Of a stretch of 39,399 bases of DNA, positions 9,372 through 19,829 are shown in pieces (within the stretch, counting starts at the first letter, position 1; every line of letters starts with the position of its first letter). The DNA is from Dysgonomonas sp. 520. Lineage in GTDB: Bacteria; Bacteroidota; Bacteroidia; Bacteroidales; Dysgonomonadaceae. A program made the position numbers and the translations under genes. The notes below the pieces were generated by a model, which searched no databases, was not told where the DNA came from, and was given only the letters and a program-made list of their open reading frames with translations. The stretch spans positions 1,113 to 40,511 of the forward strand of contig NZ_QVMP01000002.1 of the NCBI RefSeq assembly GCF_010501095.1, read 5' to 3'.

Positions 9372-9767
9372 TTAATAAACATAACATAATACTTCACCGC
9401 CAATTTTCAGCTCGCGAGCTTCTTTGTCAGTCATAACTCCTTTAGAGGTAGATAGTACGGCAATACCTAGTCCGTTAAGGACTCTTGGCATTTCCTTATA
9501 TCCCGTATACTTACGAAGACCTGGTTTTGAAATACGGATCAGTTTTTTGATCGCATTCACTTTATTAACCGGATCATACTTCAAGGCAATCTTGATTGAG
9601 CCTTGAGGTCCTTCGTCTACAAACTTATAATTAAGGATGTAGCCTTTGTCCAAGAGAATTTTTGTAATCTCTTTTTTCAAATTCGACGCTGGTATTTCCA
9701 CCACTCTGTGATTTGCCATGATGGCATTTCTCACTCGCGTCAAATAATCTGCAATTGGATCTGTCAT
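9372..9767 (-). CDS. rpsH: 30S ribosomal protein S8
   Basis: S8 is a primary binder of 16S helix 21 and, in E. coli, the repressor of the spc operon through a site in the L5 mRNA. The 131-residue protein starts [20 protein letters not shown] and ends with the diagnostic [15 protein letters not shown] and [10 protein letters not shown] 127-bp gap with a long imperfect palindrome precedes it, which is unusual inside this cluster. Confidence 0.99.
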   Translation of the reverse strand: MTDPIADYLTRVRNAIMANHRVVEIPASNLKKEITKILLDKGYILNYKFVDEGPQGSIKIALKYDPVNKVNAIKKLIRISKPGLRKYTGYKEMPRVLNGLGIAVLSTSKGVMTDKEARELKIGGEVLCYVY

Positions 9768-9894
9768 TGTTAATTTAATTTAAATTAATCCCGTACCCCG
9801 GGACAATATTTAAAAAGTTATTTAAATGAAAAACTAAAAATGAAGAATGGAAAATTAATTTCCAGCTTTTCATTTTTAATTTTTCGTTCTTTGC
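9768..9894. repeat. Long AT-rich imperfect palindrome between rpsN and rpsH
   Basis: Two arms of about 26 nt (9828-9853 and about 9859-9885) share the pattern GAAAAA-TAAAAATGAA ... TGGAAA in inverted order with a few mismatches and a short ATTAA loop. Beside them is a CCCGTACCCCGGG-like GC patch (9790-9802) in otherwise AT-rich DNA. Neighbouring gaps in the cluster are 6 and 21 bp, so this looks like an inserted intergenic element or an acquired regulatory hairpin. Confidence 0.6.
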
Positions 9895-10164
9895 TTACCA
9901 GCTAGCCTTTTTCACTCCCGGAATAAGTCCTTTAGAAGCCATTTCCCTGAATTGAATACGGGAAATTCCGAACTGACGGATATAGCCTTTTGGACGACCT
10001 GTGATGCTGCAACGATTGTGCAAACGTACAGGCGAAGAGTTTTTAGGTAAATCCTGCAAAGCGTCATAGTCTCCGGCAGCTTTCAACGCAGCTCTTTTAG
10101 CAGCATATCTAGCAACCATCTTTGCTCTTTTCACCTCACGGGCTTTCATTGATTCTTTTGCCAT
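9895..10164 (-). CDS. rpsN: 30S ribosomal protein S14, zinc-free long form
   Basis: S14 is a late-binding protein of the 30S head. The 89-residue length and the absence of the CxxC...CxxC ribbon place it in the zinc-independent class; only one cysteine is present ([20 protein letters not shown]). The C-terminus [18 protein letters not shown] is diagnostic. It lies 6 bp after rplE. Confidence 0.99.
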   Translation of the reverse strand: MAKESMKAREVKRAKMVARYAAKRAALKAAGDYDALQDLPKNSSPVRLHNRCSITGRPKGYIRQFGISRIQFREMASKGLIPGVKKASW

Positions 10165-10170
10165 CTTATT

Positions 10171-10728
10171 TTAGTCTTTTTTAGCGTTCTTAAATGGTAA
10201 ACCAAATTCCTTCAGAAGAGCATATCCTTCTTCATCTGTTTTGGCAGAAGTCACAAAGGTAATATTCATTCCCAAAATTCTACTAATTGTATCAATATTT
10301 ATTTCAGGGAAAATGATTTGCTCCTGGATTCCTAAAGTATAATTTCCACGTCCATCAAGTTTGCTTTCGATTCCTTTGAAGTCACGGATACGAGGAAGAG
10401 CCACACGTACAAGTCTTTCAAGGAACTCGTACATTTTGTCGTGACGCAACGTAACCATCACACCGATAGGCATTTTCTTACGCAACTTGAAGTTAGAAAT
10501 ATCCTTTTTCGATACAGTAGCCACAGCTTTCTGTCCTGTAATAGCAGTTAGTTCGTTTACTGCAGTTTCGATAATTTTTTTGTCTGCCACTGCAATTCCT
10601 AATCCTTGGTTAACAACGATTTTTTTCAAAACCGGAACCTGCATTGACGACTTATAACCGAATTCTTTCATCAAAGAAGAAACAATACGGTCTTTATATT
10701 CTGTTTTAAGATTTGTTGTATTGCTCAT
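10171..10728 (-). CDS. rplE: 50S ribosomal protein L5
   Basis: L5 carries 5S rRNA and contacts P-site tRNA. The 185-residue sequence contains [16 protein letters not shown], the conserved [20 protein letters not shown] stretch and [20 protein letters not shown]. Its start codon overlaps the stop of rplX by one base, indicating translational coupling. Confidence 0.99.
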   Translation of the reverse strand: MSNTTNLKTEYKDRIVSSLMKEFGYKSSMQVPVLKKIVVNQGLGIAVADKKIIETAVNELTAITGQKAVATVSKKDISNFKLRKKMPIGVMVTLRHDKMYEFLERLVRVALPRIRDFKGIESKLDGRGNYTLGIQEQIIFPEINIDTISRILGMNITFVTSAKTDEEGYALLKEFGLPFKNAKKD

Positions 10729-11045
10729 TATTTAATCTCCTTCCCTGATTTTTTAGCGTAACGTACCAATTTTCCATTCACCTCTTTACGACCTATTCTT
10801 GTAGGTTTTCCTGTTTCAGGGTCAACCACGTTTAGGTTCGAAATATGTATTGGAGCTTCCATTTTTTCAATTGCTCCCTGAGGATTTTTCGCATTAGGCT
10901 TCGTATGTTTCGATACCATGTTCAAGCCTTCAACAATAGCGCGTTGTTTGTCAACAAGGACTCTCAACACACGACCTGTTTTTCCTTTGCTTTTTCCGGT
11001 ATTCACAAAAACTATATCGCCTTTTTTGATATGTAATTTACTCAT
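10728..11045 (-). CDS. rplX: 50S ribosomal protein L24
   Basis: L24 initiates large-subunit assembly and sits at the tunnel exit. The 105 residues open with a KOW motif ([20 protein letters not shown]), followed by [20 protein letters not shown]. It overlaps rplE by one base and follows rplN by 19 bp. Confidence 0.99.
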   Translation of the reverse strand: MSKLHIKKGDIVFVNTGKSKGKTGRVLRVLVDKQRAIVEGLNMVSKHTKPNAKNPQGAIEKMEAPIHISNLNVVDPETGKPTRIGRKEVNGKLVRYAKKSGKEIK

Positions 11046-11064
11046 TACTTCTAGTTTTTTTTGA

Positions 11065-11430
11065 TTAAAGTACCTCAGGTGCTAATGAAACAACCTTCAT
11101 GTTTACCGCACGAAGTTCACGGGCAACAGGCCCGAAAATACGGCTACCTCTAAGCTCTCCCGCAGCGTTCAACAATACACATGCATTGTCATCGAAACGA
11201 ATATAAGAACCATCTTGACGACGGATTTCTTTTTTCGTACGTACGATCATAGCTTTAGTTACTGCACCTTTTTTAACATCACTCGAAGGGATTACGTTTT
11301 TGATAGCAACTACAATTATATCCCCCACAGAGGCGTAACGTCTTCTCGTTCCACCCAAAACACGGATACAAAGACATTCTCTTGCTCCGCTGTTATCTGT
11401 TACTACTAGTCTTGATTCTTGTTGTATCAT
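11065..11430 (-). CDS. rplN: 50S ribosomal protein L14
   Basis: L14 forms inter-subunit bridges and contacts L19. The 121-residue protein is highly conserved: [20 protein letters not shown] at the start, [20 protein letters not shown] in the middle and VVSLAPEVL at the end. It is one base downstream of rpsQ. Confidence 0.99.
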   Translation of the reverse strand: MIQQESRLVVTDNSGARECLCIRVLGGTRRRYASVGDIIVVAIKNVIPSSDVKKGAVTKAMIVRTKKEIRRQDGSYIRFDDNACVLLNAAGELRGSRIFGPVARELRAVNMKVVSLAPEVL

Positions 11431-11431
11431 T

Positions 11432-11689
11432 TTACTTAGCCCTTTCGATTATTTCAATTAATCTCCATCTTTTTGTTTTGCTCAAGGGACGAGTTTCCAT
11501 GATGCGCACTGTATCGCCAATGTTACACTCGTTTTTTTCGTCGTGAGCATGATATTTCTTCGTTTTGTTAACGAATTTTCCATAAATAGGGTGTTTTTCT
11601 TTCCATTTTACAGCAACAGTGATGGTTTTTTCCATTTTATTACTGAAAACGACCCCGATTCTTTCTTTTCTTAAATTTCTAGTTTCCAT
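11432..11689 (-). CDS. rpsQ: 30S ribosomal protein S17
   Basis: S17 is an OB-fold primary binder of the 16S 5' domain. The 85 residues include [39 protein letters not shown] and the [20 protein letters not shown] signature. It lies between rpmC (10 bp) and rplN (1 bp). Confidence 0.99.
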   Translation of the reverse strand: METRNLRKERIGVVFSNKMEKTITVAVKWKEKHPIYGKFVNKTKKYHAHDEKNECNIGDTVRIMETRPLSKTKRWRLIEIIERAK

Positions 11690-11699
11690 CAGCTCTTAG

Positions 11700-11894
11700 T
11701 TATTTTTTTAATTCCCTTTGGCGCATTTCTGTTAAAAGACGTGCTATTGTGCGACGTTTTTTCTTTATATCAGCTGGGCTGTCCAACGGAGTTACACTGT
11801 GGTTCAATACTAATTGATCTAACGCTATGCGTTCCGCATCAATTCTTTCACGCAAGTCCTTATCGGACAATTCTCTTACTTCTGCAATTTTCAT
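11700..11894 (-). CDS. rpmC: 50S ribosomal protein L29
   Basis: L29 is a helical hairpin near the tunnel exit where the signal recognition particle and trigger factor dock. It has 64 residues, two amphipathic helices (MKIAEVRELSDKDLRERIDA and DIKKKRRTIARLLTEMRQRE) and family length. It begins 5 bp after rplP. Confidence 0.98.
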   Translation of the reverse strand: MKIAEVRELSDKDLRERIDAERIALDQLVLNHSVTPLDSPADIKKKRRTIARLLTEMRQRELKK

Positions 11895-11899
11895 CGTGC

Positions 11900-12331
11900 T
11901 TAAGAATTTTGAGTTAAGTCATAATCTCTGCGAACCACGAATTTTGTAGTCACAGGAAGTTTCTGTGCAGCCAAGCGCAATGCTTCTTTTGCTACATCAA
12001 AAGGAACTCCTTCAATTTCGAAAAGGATTCTTCCCGGTGTAACAGGAGCAACAAATCCTTCCGGAGATCCCTTACCTTTACCCATACGCACTTCAGCAGG
12101 TTTCTTAGTGATAGGTTTATCTGGGAAAATACGTACCCAAACCTGTCCTTGACGTTGCATGTAGCGAGTCACAGCAATACGAGCCGCTTCTATTTGGCGT
12201 CCTGTGATCCATTTGGATTGCAAAGTTTTGATTCCAAATGAACCGAAAGCCAACTCATGCCCTCTTTGGGCATTTCCTTTCATACGACCTTTTTGCTGTC
12301 TTCTGAACTTTGTTTTTTTCGGTTGTAACAT
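11900..12331 (-). CDS. rplP: 50S ribosomal protein L16
   Basis: L16 organises the A-site tRNA-binding region of the large subunit. The 143-residue protein has [20 protein letters not shown] at the N-terminus, the conserved [20 protein letters not shown] loop near the peptidyl transferase centre, and [16 protein letters not shown] at the end. It lies 18 bp after rpsC. Confidence 0.99.
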   Translation of the reverse strand: MLQPKKTKFRRQQKGRMKGNAQRGHELAFGSFGIKTLQSKWITGRQIEAARIAVTRYMQRQGQVWVRIFPDKPITKKPAEVRMGKGKGSPEGFVAPVTPGRILFEIEGVPFDVAKEALRLAAQKLPVTTKFVVRRDYDLTQNS

Positions 12332-12349
12332 CTTACTTCAAACGTTTAA

Positions 12350-13099
12350 TTATTTTCTCTTACCTTTCTTGGAACCTCCTCCACGTCTGTCATCCTGACG
12401 ACGGTCGCGTTGTCCACCACCTTGTGATGAGTTGCCACCTTCTTTTGATGTGAAATTCGGAGCAAGGTCTTTCTTACCGTAAACTTCTCCACGGCAAATC
12501 CATACTTTAATTCCTAACAAACCAACTTTTGTCAATGCTTCGGCATGAGCATAGTCGATATCGGCACGGAATGTGTGAAGAGGAGTACGTCCTTCTTTAT
12601 ACATTTCCGAGCGTGCCATTTCAGCTCCGTTCAAACGTCCTGAAATTTGGATTTTGATACCTTCCGCACCCATTCTCATTGTTGAAGCGATAGCCATTTT
12701 TATTGCACGGCGGTAAGCGATCTTACCTTCCAATTGGCGTGCGATATTGTTTGCAACAATCACCGCATCCATTTCTGGCTTTTTGATTTCAAAAATGTTG
12801 ATTTGGATATCTTTATCAGTTATCTTTTTCAATTCTTCTTTCAGCTTGTCAACTTCTTGTCCGCCTTTTCCGATAATGATACCCGGACGTGCAGTACAAA
12901 CAGTTATTGTAACAAGCTTCAATGCTCTTTCAATTACGATACGAGATACACTGGCTTTAGCAAGACGTGCATTCAGGTATTTACGGATTTTGCTATCTTC
13001 TAAAAGAGTATCACCGTACTTTTTGCCGCCATACCAGTTAGAATCCCATCCGCGAATTATTCCTAAACGATTTGCTATTGGATTGACTTTTTGTCCCAT
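12350..13099 (-). CDS. rpsC: 30S ribosomal protein S3
   Basis: S3 forms the mRNA entry pore and contributes to mRNA unwinding. The 249 residues contain a type II KH domain with the GxxG loop ([17 protein letters not shown]) and the C-terminal S3 domain ([20 protein letters not shown], then [10 protein letters not shown]). A 30-residue tail rich in Gly, Arg, Asp and Ser follows ([16 protein letters not shown]), longer than in E. coli S3. It lies 9 bp after rplV. Confidence 0.99.
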   Translation of the reverse strand: MGQKVNPIANRLGIIRGWDSNWYGGKKYGDTLLEDSKIRKYLNARLAKASVSRIVIERALKLVTITVCTARPGIIIGKGGQEVDKLKEELKKITDKDIQINIFEIKKPEMDAVIVANNIARQLEGKIAYRRAIKMAIASTMRMGAEGIKIQISGRLNGAEMARSEMYKEGRTPLHTFRADIDYAHAEALTKVGLLGIKVWICRGEVYGKKDLAPNFTSKEGGNSSQGGGQRDRRQDDRRGGGSKKGKRK

Positions 13100-13108
13100 C
13101 TGGCTAAA

Positions 13109-13516
13109 TTAATTTTGTTTATTATTATCAAGTGTATCTACTACTAAAGTAACGTGGTTTGAACGTTTGCGAATTCTGTAACCTCTACCTTGAGGTGCAG
13201 TACGCAATCTTTTCAACATAGCACCACTATCTACTTTAATTTCTTTTACATACAATGTAACTTCGTCTGCTTTCTTCTCATTTTTTTGTTCCCAGTTAGA
13301 GATAGCCGATTTTAAAAGTTTTTCAACTCTTGCCGCAGCTTCTTTGTTCGAGAATTTCAAAATACCAAGAGCTCTGAAAGCTTCCTGACCTCTGATCATA
13401 TCCGCAACAAGGCGCATTTTACGAGGCGAAGTAGGAACATTATTCAACTTTGCAAAAGAAACTGTTTTATTAGCTTCTTTACGTGCATTAGCTGCTATTT
13501 CTTTTCTCTTACCCAT
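13109..13516 (-). CDS. rplV: 50S ribosomal protein L22
   Basis: L22 lines the exit tunnel together with L4. Its long beta-hairpin ([20 protein letters not shown]) is intact, with no deletion of the type linked to macrolide resistance. The protein has 135 residues including a 20-residue basic N-terminal leader ([20 protein letters not shown]) ahead of the globular domain. A 39-bp gap separates it from rpsS. Confidence 0.99.
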   Translation of the reverse strand: MGKRKEIAANARKEANKTVSFAKLNNVPTSPRKMRLVADMIRGQEAFRALGILKFSNKEAAARVEKLLKSAISNWEQKNEKKADEVTLYVKEIKVDSGAMLKRLRTAPQGRGYRIRKRSNHVTLVVDTLDNNKQN

Positions 13517-13555
13517 TTTTTACTGTTTCTTTTTATTTATTTCCTAGGGTTTCTA

Positions 13556-13825
13556 TTATCTTTTCTTATTACCACCGTGTCCACGGAAAGTACGTGTAAG
13601 TGCAAATTCACCTAGTTTGTGACCTACCATATTTTCTGTTACATAAACAGGAATAAATTTATTTCCGTTATGAACAGCAATAGTGTGTCCTACAAAATCG
13701 GGTGATATCATTGAAGCCCTTGCCCATGTTTTAACAACAGCTTTCTTTCCTGCCTCATTCATAGCCAAGACTTTCTTTTCAAGCTTTACGTTGATATATG
13801 GACCTTTTTTTAACGAACGACTCAT
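13556..13825 (-). CDS. rpsS: 30S ribosomal protein S19
   Basis: S19 pairs with S13 in the 30S head. The 89-residue protein begins [19 protein letters not shown] and carries [20 protein letters not shown], then [20 protein letters not shown]. It lies 24 bp after rplB. Confidence 0.99.
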   Translation of the reverse strand: MSRSLKKGPYINVKLEKKVLAMNEAGKKAVVKTWARASMISPDFVGHTIAVHNGNKFIPVYVTENMVGHKLGEFALTRTFRGHGGNKKR

Positions 13826-13849
13826 ATTGTTTTCTTAAAAATTATCAGG

Positions 13850-14674
13850 TTATTTTTTTCTTCTTTCAATAATATACTTAGAAGAGTGTTTCTTAGGAGC
13901 TCTAGTCTTAAGACCTTTAGAGTACAATCCTTTACGTGATCTTGGATGACCTCCGGTAGCGCGGCCTTCACCTCCACCCATTGGGTGATCAACCGGGTTC
14001 ATCACGACTGCACGTGTGCGAGGACGGCGTCCGAGCCATCTAGAGCGACCTGCTTTACCTGATTTTTCAAGGGCATGGTCTGAGTTTCCAACACTACCAA
14101 CTGTAGCTTTACAAGCAGCTAAAATTTTGCGTGTTTCGCCCGAAGGCATGCGGATAATCGCATAAGTTCCTTCGCGTGAAGTCAACTGTGCGAATGCACC
14201 AGCCGAACGAACCATTTTAGCTCCCTGTCCGGGACGTAATTCGATATTATGTATCACAGTACCGATAGGCATTTTTGCCAATGGTAATGCGTTACCTACT
14301 TCAGGTGCAGCTTCTGCTCCTGACATCACTGTCTGACCTACCTTCAATCCGTTTGGTGCGATGATATAAGTTTTCGCTCCATCGGCATAATACAGCAATG
14401 CGATACGAGCCGAACGGTTCGGATCGTATTCGATTGATTTCACTGTAGCAGGTACTCCGTCTTTTGTTCTCTTGAAGTCGATAATTCTAAGTTTTCTTTT
14501 GTGACCGCCACCAAGATAACGCATTGTCATCTTACCGGTGTTGTTACGACCACCTGAAGCACTTTTACCAACTACAAGAGATTTCTCTGGTGCGCTCGCA
14601 GTGATTTCCTCAAACGTACCAATAACCTTGTGTCTTTGCCCCGGTGTTGTGGGCTTTAGTTTTCTTACTGCCAT
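13850..14674 (-). CDS. rplB: 50S ribosomal protein L2
   Basis: L2 is one of the oldest ribosomal proteins and supports the peptidyl transferase centre. The 274 residues include the RNA-binding OB and SH3-like domains and the highly conserved histidine loop [20 protein letters not shown] near the C-terminus. It lies 8 bp after rplW. Confidence 0.99.
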   Translation of the reverse strand: MAVRKLKPTTPGQRHKVIGTFEEITASAPEKSLVVGKSASGGRNNTGKMTMRYLGGGHKRKLRIIDFKRTKDGVPATVKSIEYDPNRSARIALLYYADGAKTYIIAPNGLKVGQTVMSGAEAAPEVGNALPLAKMPIGTVIHNIELRPGQGAKMVRSAGAFAQLTSREGTYAIIRMPSGETRKILAACKATVGSVGNSDHALEKSGKAGRSRWLGRRPRTRAVVMNPVDHPMGGGEGRATGGHPRSRKGLYSKGLKTRAPKKHSSKYIIERRKK

Positions 14675-14682
14675 TGTTTTAT

Positions 14683-14976
14683 TTAGATATTACTAAAAAA
14701 GTCTATTACTTCGCCTTCTTTCAAGGTGATGATAGCTTTTTTATAAGCTACTGTTCTACCTTTAGTTACACCAGCTTTGGTGAAACGGCTTTTGTTTTTG
14801 CCCAGGTAGTTCATTGTGTTCACTTTGTCTACCTTTACGTTGTAAATTTGCTCCACTGCATTTTTGATATCTACTTTATTTGCACTTGGAACAACACGGA
14901 AAGCGTAACGATTTGGGAACTTTTCCGAGATCGCTGTTTGTTTTTCCGTTAAAATTGGTTTAATCAAAATACCCAT
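14683..14976 (-). CDS. rplW: 50S ribosomal protein L23
   Basis: L23 forms the docking site for trigger factor and the signal recognition particle at the tunnel exit. The 97-residue sequence has [20 protein letters not shown] and the conserved [20 protein letters not shown]. It is between rplD (12 bp) and rplB (8 bp). Confidence 0.98.
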   Translation of the reverse strand: MGILIKPILTEKQTAISEKFPNRYAFRVVPSANKVDIKNAVEQIYNVKVDKVNTMNYLGKNKSRFTKAGVTKGRTVAYKKAIITLKEGEVIDFFSNI

Positions 14977-14988
14977 TTTTTATCCTCC

Positions 14989-15618
14989 TTATGCTTTTAA
15001 AAGGTTATCAATAACCGCAACTGAAGATTCTGCCATAATAAGGCTTGTGCAGTTCAGAACTGTATAAGCATTTATGTCAGAAGCAGTTACAACTTTAACA
15101 TTCTCCAAATTACGAGCCGACAAATATACGTTTTTATTTTGATCTGGCAAAACCAAAACTACCTTTTTATCAGCCACTTGCAGATTTTTGGCTAAAGCAA
15201 TAAAATCTTTTGTCTTAGGAGCTTCGAATGAGAAATCTTCTACTACAATGATTTGATTGTCTTTTGCTTTATAAGAAAGAGCAGATTTACGAGCCAAAAC
15301 TTTCACTTTTTTGTTCAGTTTGAAGCTGTAATCTCTCGGTTTAGGGCCAAATACACGAGCTCCACCAACCAATACTGGAGATTTGATATCGCCACGACGA
15401 GCGCCACCTCCACCTTTTTGGCGGATTAGCTTGCGTGTACTACCAGATATTTCACTTCTTTCTTTCGATTTGTGAGTTCCCTGGCGTTTGTTTGCCAAAT
15501 ATTGTTTCACATCCAACCATAGCACATGGTCGTTAGGCTCGATTCCATAAATAGCGTCATTCAACACTACTTTCTTTCCGGTATCTTTACCGCTTATATT
15601 TAATACACTAAGTTCCAT
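14989..15618 (-). CDS. rplD: 50S ribosomal protein L4
   Basis: L4 lines the narrowest part of the exit tunnel; in gammaproteobacteria it also represses the S10 operon. The 209-residue protein has the extended tunnel loop ([20 protein letters not shown], then [20 protein letters not shown]) with no unusual gaps. Its start overlaps the rplC stop by one base. Confidence 0.99.
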   Translation of the reverse strand: MELSVLNISGKDTGKKVVLNDAIYGIEPNDHVLWLDVKQYLANKRQGTHKSKERSEISGSTRKLIRQKGGGGARRGDIKSPVLVGGARVFGPKPRDYSFKLNKKVKVLARKSALSYKAKDNQIIVVEDFSFEAPKTKDFIALAKNLQVADKKVVLVLPDQNKNVYLSARNLENVKVVTASDINAYTVLNCTSLIMAESSVAVIDNLLKA

Positions 15619-16232
15619 TATTCTACAATTGATACGATTGAACCTTTACTTCCCGGAACAGAACCCTTAATCAAGATAAGATTATGTTCAGGTATCACCT
15701 TAATAACCTGTAAGTTCTCTACAGTAACACGTACGTTACCCATTTGTCCACCCATGCGAGTTCCTTTGAATACCTTTGCAGGATAAGAACACGCTCCGAT
15801 TGAACCCGGTGCACGCATACGGTTGTGCTGACCAAGAGTTGCTTGTCCAACCCCGCCGAAACCATGACGTTTTACAACCCCTTGGAATCCTTTACCTTTC
15901 GATGTACCGATTACATCTACAAAGGTGTCTTCCTTGAACATGTCTACTGTAATTACATCTCCGGTTTTGTAACCTTCAAATCCTTTGAACTCGGCCAAGT
16001 GCCTTTTTGGTGTTACTCCTGCTTTTTTGAAGTGACCTGCTTCCGGTTTAGTGGTGTGCTTGTCTTTTTTGTCTTCATAACCCAACTGAATGGCTTCGTA
16101 ACCGTCAGTTTCGGTAGTTTTTACCTGAGTAACAACACAAGGACCTACTTCGATAACAGTGCATGGAATGTTTTTTCCCTCGGCACTGAAAACGGATGTC
16201 ATTCCGATTTTTTTTCCTAATAATCCTGGCAT
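15618..16232 (-). CDS. rplC: 50S ribosomal protein L3
   Basis: L3 is an early assembly protein that reaches the peptidyl transferase centre. The 204 residues show [20 protein letters not shown] at the N-terminus and the long loop [20 protein letters not shown], including the conserved glutamine that is methylated in some bacteria. It lies 24 bp after rpsJ and overlaps rplD by one base. Confidence 0.99.
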   Translation of the reverse strand: MPGLLGKKIGMTSVFSAEGKNIPCTVIEVGPCVVTQVKTTETDGYEAIQLGYEDKKDKHTTKPEAGHFKKAGVTPKRHLAEFKGFEGYKTGDVITVDMFKEDTFVDVIGTSKGKGFQGVVKRHGFGGVGQATLGQHNRMRAPGSIGACSYPAKVFKGTRMGGQMGNVRVTVENLQVIKVIPEHNLILIKGSVPGSKGSIVSIVE

Positions 16233-16256
16233 TTCTTTACTAATTTAAATTGTTTA

Positions 16257-16562
16257 TCAAACTTTAATTTCTACGTCTACGCCGCTTGGCAATTCAAGCT
16301 TCATCAAAGCATCCACAGTTTTAGCTGTTGAGCTGTAAATGTCGATCAATCTCTTGTAAGAGTTCAATTCGAACTGCTCGCGAGATTTCTTGTTAACGAA
16401 AGTCGAACGGTTTACAGTAAAGATACGCTTGTGAGTTGGTAATGGAATTGGTCCACTTACTACTGCACCGGTAGCTTTAACTGTTTTAACGATCTTCTCA
16501 GCCGATTTGTCAACCAAGTTGTAATCGTAAGATTTTAGTTTGATTCTGATTTTTTGACTCAT
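16257..16562 (-). CDS. rpsJ: 30S ribosomal protein S10
   Basis: S10 (NusE) is both a 30S head protein and a transcription antitermination partner of NusB and NusG. The 101-residue protein carries the diagnostic [20 protein letters not shown] loop. It follows fusA directly, without the tuf gene that sits between them in many bacteria, and is preceded by an 87-bp gap with a hairpin. Confidence 0.99.
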   Translation of the reverse strand: MSQKIRIKLKSYDYNLVDKSAEKIVKTVKATGAVVSGPIPLPTHKRIFTVNRSTFVNKKSREQFELNSYKRLIDIYSSTAKTVDALMKLELPSGVDVEIKV

Positions 16563-16649
16563 TAGTCTTTTTTTATTAATTAATTATTAAATATGTATAA
16601 CAAAGCAAGCTGCGATTAAGAGTCATTTACTAACCGCAGCTCATTTCAT
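16563..16649 (-). promoter_or_regulatory. Candidate leader hairpin before the S10 segment
   Basis: The transcribed strand can form a 10-bp stem (16641-16632 with 16617-16608, AGCTGCGGTT with AATCGCAGCT) around a 14-nt loop. One pair is a G-U wobble on this strand but an A-C mismatch on the other, which fits RNA transcribed in the operon direction. It lies between fusA and rpsJ and has no T-tract directly behind it, so an attenuator, processing site or ribosomal-protein binding site is more likely than a simple terminator. Confidence 0.4.
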
Positions 16650-18776
16650 TTATTTTATTAGATCAACACGTCCTTGAACCTCTGTCAATACTTGTCTGGC
16701 AATTGATGGAGATACTTCTGCATAATGATCGAATGTCATTGCAGATGTTGCACGTCCCGAAGTGATTGTTCTCAATGCTGTTACATATCCGAACATCTCA
16801 GCCAAAGGAACTTTCGCTTTCACGATACGTGCTCCCGAACGGTTCGATTCCATACCTTCAACTTGTCCACGACGTTTGTTCAAGTCTCCGATCACATCAC
16901 CCATACTTTCTTCCGGAGTCACAACTTCCAACTTCATGATAGGCTCTTGCAATACCGGTTTCGCTTTTTCGCAAGCGTTTTTGAATGCAAAACGAGCACA
17001 AAGTTCGTACGACAACTGGTCAGAGTCGACAGGGTGATAAGAACCATCCACAAGAACCACTTTCAGTTTGTCAAGTGCATAGCCGGCAAGAACACCATTT
17101 TTCATTGCACTTGCAAATCCTTTTTGAACGGATGGGATAAATTCTTTTGGAACGTTACCTCCCTTAACTTCATCCACAAATTGAAGTTCTCCTTCAAAGT
17201 CAGGATCGGCAGGACCAACTTTAACGATGATATCTGCAAATTTACCACGACCTCCCGATTGTTTCTTATAAACTTCACGAAGCTCAACTGTTTCTGAGAT
17301 AGCTTCTTTATAAGATACCTGAGGACGTCCTTGGTTACATTCTACTTTAAATTCACGTTTCAAACGCTCGATAAGTACGTCCAAGTGAAGCTCACCCATA
17401 CCTTCGATGATAGTTTGACCGCTGTCTTCGTCAGTGTGTACACGGAACGTTGGATCTTCTTCTGCCAATTTAGCCAAACCGTTAGCCAGTTTATCCAAAT
17501 CTTTCTGAGTTTTAGGCTCGATAGAAATTCCGATAACCGGATCGGGGAAGTCCATAGCTTCAAGCGTGATCGGGTTGTTTTCGTCACAAAGTGTATCACC
17601 TGTACGGATATCTTTAAATCCTACTCCTGCACCGATATCACCACAACCAATCACCTCTTTAGGATTTTGTTTGTTTGAGTGCATTTGGAATAGACGAGAA
17701 ATACGTTCTTTCTTACCTGTACGAGTGTTGTAGATATATGAACCTGCAGGCAGTTCTCCCGAATAAACACGGAAGAAGCAAAGACGACCTACATAAGGGT
17801 CTGTTGCAATTTTAAATGCAAGAGCACAGAATGGGTCTTCAGGACTTGGGTGACGAACAAGAGTTTTGTCCGGATCACGTGGGTCTGTACCTTCAATAGC
17901 AGGCGTATCAACAGGACTTGGCAAATATGCACAAACTGCATCAAGAAGAGGTTGAACACCTTTGTTTTTGAATGAAGAACCACAAAGCATTGGAGTAATT
18001 TGCATAGCAAGTGTTCCTTTGCGAATAGCAATTCTGATTTCATCTTCTGTGATTGAAGATGGGTCGTCGAAGAATTTCTCCATCAACACGTCATCACATT
18101 CAGCAATAGCTTCCAACATTTTGTCGCGCCATTCCTGAGCTTCGTCTACAAGGTCGGCAGGGATTTCTTCGATGCTGTAATCGGCACCCATAGTTTCGTC
18201 GTGCCAATACATAGCCTTCATTGTAACAAGGTCTACGATACCCTTGAATTTTTCTTCTGCACCAACAGGCACTTGAATAGGGCAAGGATTTGCTCCCAAC
18301 ATTTCGCGTATTTGACGAACCACTTCGAAGAAGTTTGCGCCCGAACGGTCCATTTTGTTCACGTAACAAATACGTGGAACTTCATATTTATCTGCTTGAC
18401 GCCACACAGTTTCCGACTGAGGCTCTACCCCTGCAACAGAGTCGAAGGTTGCGATAGAACCATCAAGTACACGCAGTGAACGCTCCACCTCAACGGTAAA
18501 GTCAACGTGTCCCGGAGTGTCAATCAAGTTTATTTTATACATTTCATTATCATACTTCCACTGAGTTGTTGTAGCAGCAGAAGTGATAGTGATACCACGT
18601 TCTTGTTCCTGATCCATCCAGTCCATTGTAGCCGTTCCGTCGTGAGTTTCACCGATTTTGTGAGTTAACCCTGTATAGAACAAGATACGTTCGGACGTAG
18701 TGGTTTTACCGGCATCGATGTGCGCCATGATGCCTATATTTCTGGTATGTTTTAAATTATCTGTAGCTTTTGCCAT
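16650..18776 (-). CDS. fusA: Elongation factor G
   Basis: EF-G drives GTP-dependent translocation. The 708-residue protein has all GTPase motifs: G1 [11 protein letters not shown] (18-28), the [11 protein letters not shown] switch I segment, G3 DTPGH (86-90) and G4 NKMD (140-143). Domains II-V follow at normal length, with the domain IV region [20 protein letters not shown] and a complete C-terminus. It is preceded by rpsG (20 bp) as in classical str operons. Confidence 0.99.
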   Translation of the reverse strand: MAKATDNLKHTRNIGIMAHIDAGKTTTSERILFYTGLTHKIGETHDGTATMDWMDQEQERGITITSAATTTQWKYDNEMYKINLIDTPGHVDFTVEVERSLRVLDGSIATFDSVAGVEPQSETVWRQADKYEVPRICYVNKMDRSGANFFEVVRQIREMLGANPCPIQVPVGAEEKFKGIVDLVTMKAMYWHDETMGADYSIEEIPADLVDEAQEWRDKMLEAIAECDDVLMEKFFDDPSSITEDEIRIAIRKGTLAMQITPMLCGSSFKNKGVQPLLDAVCAYLPSPVDTPAIEGTDPRDPDKTLVRHPSPEDPFCALAFKIATDPYVGRLCFFRVYSGELPAGSYIYNTRTGKKERISRLFQMHSNKQNPKEVIGCGDIGAGVGFKDIRTGDTLCDENNPITLEAMDFPDPVIGISIEPKTQKDLDKLANGLAKLAEEDPTFRVHTDEDSGQTIIEGMGELHLDVLIERLKREFKVECNQGRPQVSYKEAISETVELREVYKKQSGGRGKFADIIVKVGPADPDFEGELQFVDEVKGGNVPKEFIPSVQKGFASAMKNGVLAGYALDKLKVVLVDGSYHPVDSDQLSYELCARFAFKNACEKAKPVLQEPIMKLEVVTPEESMGDVIGDLNKRRGQVEGMESNRSGARIVKAKVPLAEMFGYVTALRTITSGRATSAMTFDHYAEVSPSIARQVLTEVQGRVDLIK

Positions 18777-18796
18777 TTTACCTTAATATGAAAAAA

Positions 18797-19273
18797 TTAA
18801 AATCTGAAGTATGCAAAAGCACGGTTAGCTTCTGCCATTCTGTGCATATCTTCTTTACGTTTGTATGCACCGCCCTGATTGTTGAATGCGTCTACTATTT
18901 CTGCCGCAAGTTTATCGGCCATAGTTTTACCTCCCCTTTTGCGAGCATAAAGGATAAGGTTTTTCATACAGATAGATTCTTTTCTGTCGGGACGGATTTC
19001 TGTTGGCACCTGAAATGTTGCACCACCAACACGGCGAGACTTCACTTCAACCTGAGGAGTTACGTTATCTAGTGCGGCTTTCCATATTTCGAGAGGAGAT
19101 TTTTCCTCGTTAGGAAGTTTTGTTTTCACAACATCTAATGCTGAGTAGAAAATAGTGAATGATGTACTTTTCTTTCCATCATACATCAAGTGGTTAACGA
19201 ATTTTGTAACCTTTACATCACCGAAAACAGGATCCGGAAGGATCTGTCTTTTCTTTGGTTTTGCTTTTCTCAT
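18797..19273 (-). CDS. rpsG: 30S ribosomal protein S7
   Basis: S7 nucleates assembly of the 30S head and in E. coli represses its own translation through the rpsL-rpsG intergenic RNA. The 158 residues start [20 protein letters not shown] and include [20 protein letters not shown] and [20 protein letters not shown]. The 151-bp gap in front of it contains a perfect hairpin. Confidence 0.99.
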   Translation of the reverse strand: MRKAKPKKRQILPDPVFGDVKVTKFVNHLMYDGKKSTSFTIFYSALDVVKTKLPNEEKSPLEIWKAALDNVTPQVEVKSRRVGGATFQVPTEIRPDRKESICMKNLILYARKRGGKTMADKLAAEIVDAFNNQGGAYKRKEDMHRMAEANRAFAYFRF

Positions 19274-19424
19274 TGTTTTTGTTAATTTTTAATTTGTTTG
19301 GCTGCTAAATCTTTAGACATCTTCAACAGTTCCGCCGAACTGTTTACTCAACCTTTTGGTCTTAGCCTACCTAAAAAATAAATAAAATAATGTGTTTTTT
19401 TAAGAAATCAAATAACCTTCCTGA
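19274..19424 (-). promoter_or_regulatory. rpsL-rpsG intercistronic hairpin, possible S7 site
   Basis: This is the longest gap inside the supercluster. The transcribed strand contains AACAGTTC-GGCG-GAACTGTT (19344-19325), a perfect 8-bp stem with a 4-nt loop, in an otherwise weakly structured AT-rich spacer. In E. coli the equivalent spacer is where S7 binds to repress its own synthesis. The position fits the same role here, but the sequence does not resemble the E. coli site to my eye. Confidence 0.4.
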
Positions 19425-19829
19425 TTATTTTTTCTTTGCTCCGGCAGCTGCTGCACCTGCTTTTGGACGTTTCGCTCCATATTTCGAGCGTCTTTGCGTA
19501 CGACCATTTACGCCGGCAGTATCCAATGTTCCACGAACAATGTGATAACGTACCCCCGGAAGGTCTTTCACACGACCACCTCTAACAAGCACGATAGAGT
19601 GCTCCTGCAAATTATGTCCTTCTCCAGGAATATAAGCATTCACCTCTTTTGAATTTGTTAAACGCACACGAGCTACTTTACGCATTGCCGAGTTTGGTTT
19701 TTTAGGAGTTGTAGTGTACACACGCACACAAACACCACGTCTTTGAGGACATGAGTCCAACGCAGGAGATTTACTCTTGTCAACCAATTCAGCGCGTCCT
19801 TTTCTTACTAATTGTTGAATTGTAGGCAT
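19425..19829 (-). CDS. rpsL: 30S ribosomal protein S12
   Basis: S12 helps decode mRNA at the A site. The 134-residue protein contains [20 protein letters not shown] and [20 protein letters not shown]; both lysines whose mutation gives streptomycin resistance elsewhere (K43, K88) are present, so the predicted state is the sensitive one. An Ala/Lys-rich tail ([12 protein letters not shown]) extends the C-terminus. It is the first gene of the supercluster, with a promoter about 145 bp upstream. Confidence 0.99.
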   Translation of the reverse strand: MPTIQQLVRKGRAELVDKSKSPALDSCPQRRGVCVRVYTTTPKKPNSAMRKVARVRLTNSKEVNAYIPGEGHNLQEHSIVLVRGGRVKDLPGVRYHIVRGTLDTAGVNGRTQRRSKYGAKRPKAGAAAAGAKKK

